Shown: piece by piece, positions 50,739 through 61,004 of the stretch
Position numbering within the stretch: position 1 is the stretch's first letter
How the letters are laid out: the number at the start of each line of letters is the position of its first letter
DNA from: Diploptera punctata
Taxonomy: Eukaryota; Arthropoda; Insecta; Blattodea; Blaberidae
NCBI GenBank assembly: GCA_030220185.1
Contig: JASPKZ010004953.1
Span: forward strand, 718,501 to 782,500
Direction: 5' to 3'
Length of the DNA stretch: 64,000 nucleotides
Notes under the pieces: model-generated
What the model was told of the DNA's origin: nothing
The model's database searches: none
What the model saw: only the letters and a program-made list of their open reading frames with translations
Position numbers and translations under genes: made by a program

Positions 50739-52161
50739 TTAACCCGTTGGGTGGGCGTCCCATGAATATCCGTCTCAAGAAAGCCTTCACTCGGTGGGAG
50801 TTACGGATATATCCAACGAGATATATATATTTTTTTTTCTAAGTTATTTGGCAATACAGGAACACAAAATTTTGAAGATCTGCTCTGTATGGGTATGACA
50901 TCTAGTGTGATTTTTTTCATACCCCTTTGACCGGTCTCTTAACAGTTTCTTATTACGAGAGTTAAAATCACATATCATGTATGCGCGCAAGAATGGACTA
51001 ACGTATATCGGTAACTGGCCAGCTATATAACATTCATGATAAAATATTATTCACTAGACGTGTTCAGAAAAAAAACAGACACCATCTGTGTGCTCAACAT
51101 AATATATCTCTCAACTCAGATTAGCCTTAAACCTTAATGCAAGAACGGTCTAAGTTAATGAAAAAATAACTCTGGTACAGTTTCTTGTAACTTCTCATTC
51201 ACACGTTTAAATGAGAGGTCTGTCTTTTATCACATTAGAAAAATATTGCACAAACATTCAATTGGGGTTGCTAACTTTTACCCTCCATTCTCCAGTCTTG
51301 AAGTAACTAGTTCAAACGTCTTATTTCGCTTCTAGTTTTTTTTTTCACTTCATCATATTTTTTTATAAGCTACTTACAATTTACTGAAAATATGAGTGTT
51401 TTCTAAAATGAAGTTATGTAGCATTCATAATACTAACACCAATAATAACCAGTGACTTCTCAACACACCAGTGTTCAATAACGCCACTGATAATATCTGA
51501 TGACGTCAATAATCACTATTACTACAATAAAAACTACTAATTGTACAGATATATATTTTTACGGTATATTAAAGTTCTAAAAATAAAAAAAAATGTGATT
51601 ATTTGTAATAACTCAAAACTGACAGTATTTAGTAACGCCACTGGTCATATGTGTCGTAAAATTTTAATATTTACACAGTGTTAAAAGAGATTGTATATTT
51701 ACATTATAAACTTTGGAGTAAATTGCCAATATAAATTAATTAATTAATTTATATATATATCCTAAATGCTTAGTTTATATCGATGTAAGACTTGAAATAA
51801 CGCCACTGATGACAGACACCATGTAAGGCCAGAGTTAACATTTATTGCATTTAAGAGATTTGCATACTTTTTAATATTCATTATATGTAATATAAATAAA
51901 ATGTTTTCCAAATTACTTTTAAATTGAACACGAGAAGACACTTGTGCCGTTTTTGTACTAAAGTTGAAAAATATAAAAATATGAAATTTTGATTAAAAAA
52001 TATGACCAAATGAAAGAGAATGGTTGTTTTGTATAATATTTGATGGATATGTTACAAATGTTTACTCCCTGTATTTTTTATAATATTTTAAATTAAAGGA
52101 AGAAAAGGCTCCCCACAGAGCTGTAGAACTGCACTATCTAGGTCCCCAGTTAAGGGGTTAA
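50739..52161. mobile_element. Non-coding TTAA-flanked element (piggyBac-type)
   Basis: TTAA at 50739-50742 and 52158-52161. Inner ends TTAACCCGTTGGGTGGG and, on the minus strand, TTAACCCCTTAACTGGGG. The 1.4 kb interior has no ORF of note. The PLE sequence is continuous across it, which identifies both boundaries. Confidence 0.75.
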
Positions 52162-52273
52162 GGCTTTGGGATTCAATAGTTTAATGCCTCATATACCTAT
52201 GAGCAAAGAAAATTATAAAAAAAGAATACATAATTAATGTTGCAGCAGAAAATGGCTTTGAAGAAAATATGGT

Positions 52274-52681
52274 ATACTTACTTACTTACTTACTTACTCA
52301 CTGGCACTATCGAACCCGAAGGTTCATGGCCGCGCGGACATAAGCTCTCCATACATACCTATCCTGAGCTAATGCTTTCCAATTATTCCCTGTATAATCT
52401 ACTTCCCTCAAATCATAGTTAATGTTGTTCTCCCACCTCATTCTTGGTCTACCAACTGGGCGTTTTCCCTCTGGCTTTCCTACAAGAAGCTTCCATGCAC
52501 GTCTTTCATTCCCCATACGCGCAACATGTCCTGCCCATCGCAGTCTACGAGACTTAACTGTTCTTATTATATCTGGCTTCCTATAAAGACCATGTAGTTC
52601 ATTGTTAAGTAGTCTTCTCCATTCACCTGTCTGTTCATCTCTCTTTGGTCCAAAAATTTTCCTAAGAACTCTATTCTCAAA
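52274..52681 (-). pseudogene. LINE 3' end with 12 bp target duplication
   Basis: GAAAATATGGTA is duplicated (about 52262-52273 and 52682-52693). Minus strand: FENRVLRKIFGPKRDEQTGE through RPRMRWENNINYDLREVDYT to MNLRVR. Open over 130 residues, thus a young insertion. Confidence 0.88.
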
Positions 52682-53432
52682 TGAAAATATGGTACGCAAG
52701 AAAATAAATAAATTTTAAAGACAAAAATTAATTAATGAAAGCACACTTATAAAACAAACAGAAGAAAAAATAAAATTCAAGAAATTCACTTACCATATAG
52801 TTTCAAAAAAATTTCAAAATGTTTAACATATGATTGGCACCGAAGAACGAATACAGTCTAAATAGGATAATTAATACCAAGAAAAATGAAAAAAAAAAAA
52901 TTGGAAAATAAAACAAATCAGAAATTTATCAGATCAAATGCAGGAATTGTAACAAAATTTACTTAGGAAAAACAAAAAGAAATTTGAAAACAAGGATGAA
53001 AGAACATCTTAGAAATGTTGAAAATGGTGAAGTGGAAAAGTCAGCAGTAGCTGCTCATGCTTGGTGTGAAAAACATCTAATTGAATCAAAAGCCAGTCTA
53101 ATTAAACAAATAGAAAAACAAAAGGAACTTACGGTTTGGGAAAAATCCATATTCAAAAAAACAAGAAAGAAAAACTTATGAACCTTTAAATTCCCGTGGA
53201 TTCTGACTGGATCCGGAGATTCATCAGTCCACCAAAAGAGGGAAGAAAAAGTAGTTCTTTTGATCGACATATCATCAGTCGATGAGAAAGTACTGAGGAT
53301 GAAACCACCAAGGCTTTGAAACTGTGTTCTACTTAGAAGACTGGAAATGAGGAGAGATATGAAGCATTTTAATTTAATCTTTAATCTTGTATCTCCTTCT
53401 TAAAAAAGTTGTCTTTTAGGAAAATAAATAAT

Positions 53433-53760
53433 CTCTATCATATATTTGAAAACAAAAAATATACACCTAGACTGGAGTTTGAATCCAGGACCTTTGACTC
53501 TCTATGTCAATGCTCTATGCAAGTGAGCTACCTAGTCCTCCAATCTAAACACATATTTTTCTCTTATATATAGTTAATTCCCTAACCCCAGATGCTACGA
53601 GCTGTTGCTCTGATTTTTGCAAATGGCGGCTCCTTTATTAAGAAGACTTTTTATTGGGAATTTAAACATTACTTATAAAACCAGTAGTGCTTCTTTTAAT
53701 GTTCATATTATTCGTTTTTAAACATCTTAATGATGGACAAATTATATTTGAAAAACATAT
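53433..53760 (-). mobile_element. Diverged tRE-1 copy
   Basis: ATATTTGAAAACAAAAAATA, antisense module (about 53466-53538) with decayed T arm, spacer GCAAATGGCGGCTCC and tail TTTTAATGTTCATATTATTC at the right. Confidence 0.6.
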
Positions 53761-53879
53761 TTACTTCCCGATATTAATTTAAATATAATTAAATCTCTAT
53801 CTTGTTGGTTGGTTTCTAATGGTAGACATTGGAGATTTATTTTGTTTGTCTCCTGCATCCCAATAAAGTTGTACTTTAA

Positions 53880-54085
53880 TAGTGAGTGTAGAATATATTT
53901 TTAACGACTCACCTTATGATTTCAAATTTGGAAGCCATGACTGAAGAGGGACAAGATATTGTCTGAAACCGCTGGTATCAAAGAAATTTGAAATCATATG
54001 AGGTGAGTTGTTAAAAATATATTCTACACTCACTATTAATGATATAACCTCATAATGTTTACTTCCCAATATCAATTTAAATATA
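53880..54085. mobile_element. PLE-type palindromic hairpin
   Basis: TAGTGAGTGTAGAATATATT against AATATATTCTACACTCACTA; same family as 6310-6539. Confidence 0.7.
53941..53977 (+). ncRNA. Hammerhead ribozyme-like motif
   Basis: CTGAAGA, stem II (A)GACA/TGTC(T)-type pairing, GAAAC, stem III ACC/GGT with GCT loop, cleavage triplet GTA. Stem I TGA/TCA. This copy lacks the extra T found in the others. Confidence 0.6.
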
Positions 54086-54111
54086 AAAAGTTGTACTTTG
54101 TTCATAAATTA

Positions 54112-54515
54112 ATTATGGGAAATAACATTGAGATTTTCAGTTAATAAAAATTAATTAAACGAGTCGTATCCCACCTCATATTATATATATATATATACAT
54201 ACATACAGATGAACAAGTTTAGATCCATGAATTTTGAAATTCCTGCTAAGAAGGATTTGATCTCAAGGTTCATGAAATCAACATCAGATGGCAACTTTGA
54301 AGATGAAGGTGTAGACCGAAATTTGATGGTCATGATGATGGCTGAAGATGAGAGGGATTCTTCTTAAAAACTGCAGTTTCCATGTTAATATTATTTGTTT
54401 TTAAACATCTTAATGATGGACAAATTATATTTTTCTTTTCAAATATAATGCAGTTTCCATGCTTGAAGAACACAAAGTAACAGGTGAGATACGACTCATT
54501 TTATTATTTGTACTA
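54112..54515. mobile_element. PLE-type hairpin with tail remnant, hit by a mini tRE
   Basis: GGGAAATAACATTGAGATTT at the left. A PLE tail remnant reads RSMNFEIPAKKDLISRFMKS (plus). The right arm (AGGTGAGATACGACTCATTT) is the complement of the left (ACGAGTCGTATCCCACCT). A (TA)n run at 54184-54196. Confidence 0.65.
54385..54448. mobile_element. 64 bp tRE-1 stub without tRNA module
   Basis: TGCAGTTTCCATG flanks it exactly (54372-54384 and 54449-54461). It consists only of the tail terminus (TTAATATTATTTGTTTTTAA...ACAAATTATAT) fused to the other terminus (TTTTCTTTTCAAATATAA). Confidence 0.82.
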
Positions 54516-54900
54516 TGTTGTTGGTATTCTTTAGTTTTTCACATTTGAGTAGATGATCTTTGTTGGTTACTGACAGTTGTTTGGTTGCATAATACACAGT
54601 GGTTACTCTGGAAGATTTTTAGTTTGTACAGGTGAACTGCAAGGCAGTGATTGCTACTATCAGTCAGAAGATTGTTGTTTTTCTTTTCTTGTTTTGTTTT
54701 TGTTGGTGTCCCAGGTGTCCTACATATTTCTATGTTTTGTGACTTGTCACCGCGAGATTGTCATTGAAGAATTGTTGTTTGGTTCTTCTCTTGATCAGAG
54801 TTTTGGTTGTATGTGGATTTGTCAGTGTTCTAGTGTGTTAAATGTTACTACCCTTTTTGGCTAATAGATCTGTCGTTTGATTTCTGTTCAACTTAAGATG
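54516..54900. other. Unrecognised region
   Basis: A 95-codon plus-strand frame (54577-54864) has a hydrophobic middle (FLVLFLLVSQVSYIFLCFV) but no start context, splice sites or homologue I know. Probably noise. Confidence 0.25.
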
Positions 54901-54929
54901 TGAGGTATCCACAGAAAGCGAAATGTTTT

Positions 54930-55215
54930 AAGATTAAATTGAAATGTTTCATACCTCACCTCATATCCAGTCTTATAACTACACTGGTTTAAAAGCCTGG
55001 GCAGCTTCATCTTCAGTAATTTCTCATCAGAGGTGAGATATGAGGGAGGAAGAAGCAGTTCTTCTGATCGACATAACATCAGTTGACAAGAAATTATTGA
55101 AGATGAAGCTGCCAAGGCTTTGAAGCTGGTCTACTTAGAAGATTGGACATGAGGTGAGGTATGAAACATTTTCATTTAATCTTAAATTGAACCTCATAGT
55201 GATTTTTTCCTATAA
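54930..55215. mobile_element. PLE-type hairpin with degenerate ribozyme core
   Basis: CCTCACCTCATATCCAGTCT against GACATGAGGTGAGGTATGAA. At 55095-55130 TTGAAGA, stem AAGC/GCTT, GAAGC, GGTC: close to a hammerhead core but with substitutions. Confidence 0.6.
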
Positions 55216-55369
55216 AAGTTCAATACAAGTGAATTGTTTTGCTTAGTTTGATCATTTGACGTGTATCTCTAATTGTTTGTGAGAGGAGAGAGTGTGGCTA
55301 GACTCAAAGGGCCAAAAAGCCAATAAATGGGTAAGGAAGGAAGATGGCAGTTTAGAAAATAATTCCTTC

Positions 55370-55565
55370 AAAAGAACACCAGATGGCAGTTTGGATAATT
55401 ACCGGTAAAAGAAAAAAAATTGACAGTCGTGAAAACAGCTTAGGATGGTGACGATGGTCGCTGATACTGCAGTACTGTGTTTAAAAAAACATAGAAGTAT
55501 GAGGTAAGAAGAAATCACAATTCATTTAATTCTTATGAATTAAATCTCATATTATTAAAAATTCC
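55370..55565. mobile_element. PLE-type terminal fragment
   Basis: GATGGCAGTTTGGATAATTA and ACATAGAAGTATGAGGTAAG match the right half of 45718-46015. Confidence 0.55.
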
Positions 55566-55756
55566 CAAATTTATTATATAAAAGGAAGGAAGCCTTGACT
55601 GCTTTTCATTGGGATTATTTAGGTTTTGAGAGTAGAGTTATCTGTGACTTGTTTACTCATTTTATGTTTGGATGTGCTTTTAGTTTTGCTTAATTTCTAC
55701 CTTATCTTTCCACATTTTTCAGATTCAATAAAGTTACTTAACTTCCGAAATTACAG

Positions 55757-56037
55757 TCAAATAACTGGTAGAATAATAGTTTTATATATTTTCAGTTTAA
55801 CGTTTATTGAAAGGAGTTGGGACATCAAGAGTCTCTGCAATGCATAATAGCACGCATTTCCAGAATTGAGCCTATGTTTAATTTTTTTGTGCATCTCATT
55901 CCTATTTGTGATTATTGTTCCTAGGTATTTGAATTCAGCCACTTCCTCAAAATTTCCCTCATTTGTCATTAGCTGTCCATTTCCATTATATAATGTATTT
56001 CTACGTGTGACCATATATTTAGTTTTATTGATATGGA
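55757..56037 (-). pseudogene. LINE ORF2 fragment, 5' of the post-RT domain
   Basis: Minus strand: KTKYMVTRRNTLYNGNGQLM, EEVAEFKYLGTIITNRNEMH, IKHRLNSGNACYYALQRLLM. FKYLGTIIT..N is the conserved LINE motif after the RT domain. It ends against the PLE hairpin at 56037. Confidence 0.85.
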
Positions 56038-56137
56038 AAGCTGACGATAAAACAGAATTGTTTTGAAACATGTCCAAGAACAAATCAACATTAATATTGA
56101 GGTAAGATGTCCAGACCAAAAATAATATAATAATATA

Positions 56138-56140
<3 letters not shown>
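56038..56140 (+). mobile_element. PLE-type hairpin right half
   Basis: Right arm of the TTTTGAGG family, ending CAAAAATAATATAAT, followed by a (TA)n microsatellite at 56138-56176. Confidence 0.6.
56041..56074 (+). ncRNA. Hammerhead ribozyme-like motif
   Basis: CTGACGA, stem II AAAAC/GTTTT, GAAAC, ATGTC. Identical to the copy at 40907-40940. Confidence 0.58.

Positions 56141-56176
<36 letters not shown>
56138..56176. repeat. (TA)n microsatellite
   Basis: About 38 bases of nearly pure TA, adjoining the PLE hairpin end. Confidence 0.9.
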
Positions 56177-56178
<2 letters not shown>

Positions 56179-56344
56179 AAATAACTGAATATTCAGAATA
56201 TACACTGCATTTGCAACTCTGCTGGACCATTCTGCAGCGGCCTTGGACTGGGTGAGTATTGGCATGCCTTCTGCCAGAGTTATCACGACCGGCAAGTCAT
56301 TGGTATGGAACACTACCTACCATGCTAAAATTACAAATTACTAC

Positions 56345-57085
56345 TGTACTAATATTTTTTAGTTGTTTCTTAACTCCCAAGCAGACTCGAGTTTCTTCAC
56401 TTCATTTGTGACATTCTCAATGCTGTATTACATTCACAACTGATGTCCAACGGCCTCCTCTCCTACAGACTGACCTCCGCGCCATCTGATGGCTGACTAA
56501 CGAACTCCCAAATCAATCCCCTCTCCTTATCACCAGGTATTTCAAAATTCATAGTTGTGTTTTTATTCTTGCATATGTAATTTTTTTTATCAAATTAATT
56601 GTAAAGATTGTGAAAAGATATACATAGGAAAAACAAAAAGGAATCTAAATACAAGATTAAAGGAACAACTCAGAAATGTTAAAAATGGAGAAACAGAAAA
56701 ATCTGCAATAGCTGCACATGCCTGATCAGAAAAACATAGAATAGAAACCAAAACAAAATTATTTAAACAATTGGAAAAACCGAAGGAACTCACAATTTGG
56801 GAAAAAAATTACATATGCAAGAATAAAAACACAACTATGAATTTTGAAATACTCGGTGATAAGGAGAGGGGATTGATTTGGAAGTTCGTCGGTCAGCCAT
56901 CAGATGGCACGGAGGTCAGTCTGCAGGAGAGGAGGCCGTTGGACATCAGTTGTGAACGTAATACAGCATTGAGAATGTCACAAATGAAGTGAAGAAACTC
57001 GAGTCTGCTTGGGAGTTAAGAAGTATGAGGTGAGTGAAGAAACAACTAAACAATATTAAAATAAACCTCATAGTGTTATTTCCTA
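56345..57085. pseudogene. Inverted pair of PLE 3' ends
   Basis: Left arm (minus, 56360-56590) and right arm (plus, 56770-57060) both encode the tail ELTIWEKNYICKNKNTTMNF and GQPSDGTEVSLQERRPLDIS to LRMSQMK. A GIY-YIG remnant lies between (56590-56760: YIGKTKRNLNTRLKEQL, with a stop in AAHA*SEKH). Same architecture as 46041-46935, with more divergence. Confidence 0.82.
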
Positions 57086-57124
57086 CCTACATAACTTACT
57101 ACTGTTCTGACTTATATTAGGCTT

Positions 57125-57300
57125 ACCTGCATCACAACAGACGTTGAAAGTGATGACCTTGAAGGTGAACACATTCCCTAAATCTCCAAAAACAATTCTG
57201 GTTCATGTTGACTTATTTCTCTCGTGATGATGTCCTTCAATTCTTGTAACGTGTGCAGATTTCTGTACAACACCTTGCAGACTAGTATTTCACACAACAC
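57125..57300 (-). pseudogene. Possible mariner transposase C-terminal remnant
   Basis: Minus strand reads NLHTLQELKDIITREI with EPELFLEI, similar to the C-terminal LQ.L...I end of mariner-type transposases. Too short to be certain. Confidence 0.4.
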
Positions 57301-58600
57301 ATCATACAGAAAAGTATATTTTTATAAAGTGCTGTTACGCGAGGCGTCTGTTAAGCCCCAGCGTATTGATAGCGTGAAGATCACTATTGATTAAGTGGTC
57401 TTTGGCCCGAGCGGTTGGCCTTGGTTTTGGAGGAAGAGTTCTACAATTAAACATGTTAAAACACAGTAAACGAAAAATTAACATAATTTATTAAAATAAA
57501 GTCAAACATAAAGAGATATTATATTAATAACATATAAAACAAGTTATTTAAAACAGCTGAAATCGCCACATTGTCAAACGTAAAAATATTCAAAATATTA
57601 AAGTGCTAAAATTCAGAGAGAGAAAACAATCATTTTAAAATATTCAACTTTGTTCGTTATTTTAAGTTCCTAGGACCATTTGGTCCCTTATTTAATTCTA
57701 AGTCTTAAAATGACCAAAGAATTGATAAATGAATATATATTACCCATGTAGTCGCCACCGTCCCGCTGGGGGGGGGACCGCAATCGGTCCCCCGCCGCTG
57801 TTCTGCCTTTTTCCACTAAAAAATCCTGGCTTTTATATGATTATTATCTTTACCTTTCACCATCCCCTAAAGCTAATGGAAGCCCTATTTTCTTGCCCCA
57901 TCCTAGTATGTTCATGGCCAAGTTATATAAGGTGTTTTTAACTTCTTCCCTAATGTGTTTGGGTTACATAAGGTTTCATAAGAATTTCCTATTTGGTTGA
58001 AACTAATAAGTTGTTTTTGATATTATATAAGATTTCGTAAGTGTGACTTCATGGTTTGACAAATATATTGATGTGAAAAGTTATTTTATATTAATTTTTT
58101 CCTTAGTTTTTTATCTATAAAACACTTATGTATATTTGGATTGAGATTTCAATCCACATTTAAAGGGTGAATATTTATGCCCTATTTTTTGGTATAATAC
58201 ACATGTATATGTGTCTATCCTTTATCGGCTTTTTATAGTATTTTATTATTATTGCAGTTAGGCCCTAGTGTTGTATAACAAGTGTACTGACGTTATTAAT
58301 GGACAAAGATTTAGCTAAAATACAAGTAGAAATCTTATATGTGATATTTAAGAACGAAATTCCTCTATAATTATTACATCTTAGTTTATTGCCCTTTTAA
58401 CGATATGAATAGAACATATGATAACCATATTCCAGTCAATAGGCATTTGTTCTGTATTCGAAATTTCAATAATCAAATCATATGTACATTTCCGTAATTT
58501 CTTGCTATTATTACACTGTGCAACACGAAATCTGTCCTTTTTATGAAAATAGGTGTATTAGGTAGACGTTTAATGGTAAAAACGAATCTGTAATTAGATT
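57301..58600. other. AT-rich DNA, nothing recognised
   Basis: No ORF or repeat with support. GGGGGGG at 57769-57775 and a CCCCGCCG patch are the only GC-rich part. Confidence 0.4.
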
Positions 58601-58625
58601 TTGTCTATCACGTACCTTTTTTTCA

Positions 58626-59599
58626 GAAACCCCAAAGAAATATCTCAAAATCTCATGCATCTCAAAAATAAATTCCCAAACCTAAGTGATGAAAAGATTA
58701 AGGAAGGAGTGTTTATTGGTCCACAAATAAGAGCAGTCTTCCAGGATGAAGACTTTGAAAATAAACTGTTGGAAGCGGAGAAAATGGCTTGGCTTGCATT
58801 TAAATCACTATGCATGAACTTCCTTGGAAATAAAAAATCAGCAGACTATAAAGTAATTGTAAGTGAATTATTACACTACTTTCATGTTCTTCTTCCTTCC
58901 AAGTATTAGGCCAAGGCCTGTTACGATCCTATAGAAAATTTTCCCTCTAGCGTTTTGATCCTTCCGGGAAATTCTCTTATAAGACTTGAAAGCATAATAA
59001 TAGTCCCTTCGATTGGTTGCTGGTCAAAGGAAGGCAATACCAGTGATGGGCTGCCATCTTATAGCCTCTGGTCAGGCTTTTCTGGAGAAGAAAAGAAAAT
59101 AAAGGAAAGAAGAAATGGAAGAAAGGAAAGACTCCCTAGTCCTCGGATGCCCTAATAGCGTCGGAGTCGAAAAAAACAAGAGTTAAAAGGAGTGTTTATT
59201 GGTCCACAAATAAGAGCAGTCTTCCAGGATGAAGACTTTGAAAATAAACTGTTGGAAGCGGAGAAAATGGCTTGGCTTGCATTTAAATCACTATGCATGA
59301 ACTTCCTTGGGAATAAAAAATCAGCAGACTATAAAGTAATTGTAAGTGAATTATTACACTACTTTCATGTTATGGGATGCAATATGTCTTTGAAACTACA
59401 TTTTCTGGACTTCTTTCCAAAAAACCTTGGTGCTGTCAGCGATGAACATGGCGAGAGGTTTCACCAAGAAATATCAGCCTTTGAAAAACGATTCAGAGGA
59501 AGATGGAATGCAAGTATGCTTGGTGAATATTGCTGGTCAATCATCAGAGATAGCCCAGAAGCTATCCATAAGCGCAAACAATCAACAAAGACATTTTAA
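58626..59599 (+). pseudogene. Conserved arthropod-type ORF broken by an insert
   Basis: An acceptor-like TTTTTTTTCAG precedes NPKEISQNLMHLKNKFPNLS, DEKIKEGVFIGPQIRAVFQD and ELLHYFHV up to 58888. After 298 bases of foreign DNA, a 185 base piece (58704-58888) is repeated at 59187-59371 with one difference, and the frame continues MGCNMSLKLHFLDFFPKNLG, AVSDEHGERFHQEISAFEKR, MLGEYCWSIIRD to a stop at 59597. I recall proteins with the DEHGERFHQ motif in many arthropod genomes, often multi-copy and uncharacterised; it may be a captured cellular gene or part of a mobile element. Function unknown. Confidence 0.6.
58889..59186. mobile_element. Insert of two retroelement pieces inside duplicated target
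   Basis: The first 70 bases are the complement of a LINE 3' end (CTTCCAAGTATTAGGCCAAG, as at 35.9 kb); the rest (from GATCCTTCCGGGAAATTC) is of unknown origin and ends AAAAAACAAGAGTTA. Flanked by the 185 bp direct repeat. Confidence 0.7.
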
Positions 59600-59653
59600 T
59601 TTGGTGTTCTTAGCAACTGTTATGTTTGTCATTATAACTAACTTGTACAATTA

Positions 59654-59937
59654 AAAAGTGTCATTACAAAAAATTGATTGGTGATAGATAATTTTGGATT
59701 TCAAAATTGAATTCAGCACATCTCAATTAGTTAAAATCACATAGTTTAATCTAAAGGACAGAAAAAAGTGTTAAGTACAAGACAACTTTTTTGTTGTATT
59801 TATAGCAAATGTACAAAGTGTCATTAAAGAAAATTGGTGGGTGATAGAACATTTTGGATTTCAGAAATGAATTCAGAATATCTCAATTAGTTAAAATCAC
59901 ATAGTTTCATCTAAAGGACAGAAAAAAAGTTTAAATT
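59654..59937. repeat. Two tandem copies of a 161 bp repeat
   Basis: AAAGTGTCATTA at 59654 and 59815; both continue with TCTCAATTAGTTAAAATCAC. About 10% diverged. Confidence 0.75.
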
Positions 59938-60004
59938 TATTGCACAGTGTTATTGATGTAATATAAATTATAGTAAATATATAAAATATAAAGATAACCT
60001 TTAA

Positions 60005-60185
60005 TAGGTCACACAGCTGTTATAGCTGGTTTTCTCATCCTGGAGCCGCTACTTATTGCCTCTCGATGCTGGGTGGGCACCAGTCCCATACTGGATGAAA
60101 TTCCATGAGAAAATTTCTTCCCTCATGGAGACCCGAACCAGCACAATTCCCATTTCTCTACACCAAGGCATCCTACCTTATATAT
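60005..60185 (-). mobile_element. tRNA-derived SINE, family D
   Basis: Shares TAGCTGGTTTTCTCATCCTG and CTGGATGAAATTCCATGAGA-type body with 37480-37690. The tRNA head is truncated. Confidence 0.6.
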
Positions 60186-60279
60186 AATCAGAATTTTAAC
60201 ATGAAAGCCAAATGAGAGAAACTTTAAAATTGGAAATGGTTCCAGAAGAGAAGGATTAAGAGTTATATTTATTTATTCG

Positions 60280-60530
60280 TGGTTAAATATGGGAAATAAC
60301 ATTATGAGGTTCTTAATTCGTAAATTAATGAGTCATTTCTTAACATCTTACCCCATATTTTATGTTTCTTCAAACATGGCAACTAATTTTCGAGAGAAGG
60401 ATCTCTCTCATTTTCAACCGACATAATGTTGAAAATGAGAGAGAACCTTCTCTCGAAAACTAGTTCCCGTGTTTGAAGAAACATAAAATATGAGGTAAGA
60501 TGTTAAAAAATTACTCATTACTTTATATTT
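60280..60530. mobile_element. PLE-type hairpin
   Basis: AATAACATTATGAGGTTCTT left, ATATGAGGTAAGATGTTAAA right; same family as 33.8-34.6 kb. Central arms CTCTCATTTTCAACCGACAT / GTTGAAAATGAGAGAG. Confidence 0.65.
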
Positions 60531-61000
60531 ATTTATTTATCCAATGAACATGGAAACATCCATTTCTTAAAATATATTTTTGAATGTTGGTCATTCCAAT
60601 TTCACATATCTCTGCCATCTAGCGGAAGTTTCTTTAAGCATTTGTGCATGCACACAATGATTCTGCAGAAGTTTGAAAAAATCATTGTGTACGTAGATAA
60701 ATATTTAATAATTGTAAAAAAATATATAAGTATCATTGCAAAACGTTTAAAATAGTATGAAATGTTAGTAGTTGTTTTCTATGAATTTCTATCAGCTGTG
60801 AAAATAATGTCATTCATTTATGAATTATTTTGAAAAAATATCTCTCTCAAAAAATTATTTTTTTAGATGTTAAGTTTTGTGGAAACCCCAAGAATTGTTA
60901 AAGAATGTTGCTAATATTGCATACAAATTTAATACAAATATTAGATAATAAAGTTTAGTACCGAGTTAATTATAAATTATAAGTAGGAAATAACATTATA
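60531..61000. other. AT-rich DNA, nothing recognised
   Basis: No coding support. Confidence 0.35.
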
Positions 61001-61004
61001 TAAT

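Larger units (their letters stand above)
50570..53345 (+). pseudogene. PLE copy opened by two insertions
   Basis: Plus strand: RTIKFTKETEIERQIPFLDL and EFGIYRKNTHIDNYI (50591-50738); after the TTAA element, IPMSKENYKK and ENGFEENM-like linker (52165-52273); after the LINE, GIY-YIG region with KTKRNLKTRMKEHLRNVENG and AAHAWCEKHLIESKASLIKQ (52900-53180), then the tail and terminal region to 53345. Order matches an uninterrupted PLE, so one copy was hit twice. Confidence 0.85.

Noticed and set aside
54577..54864. Membrane protein gene
   Set aside because: The hydrophobic run is typical of T-rich noise; no start context or conserved motif.
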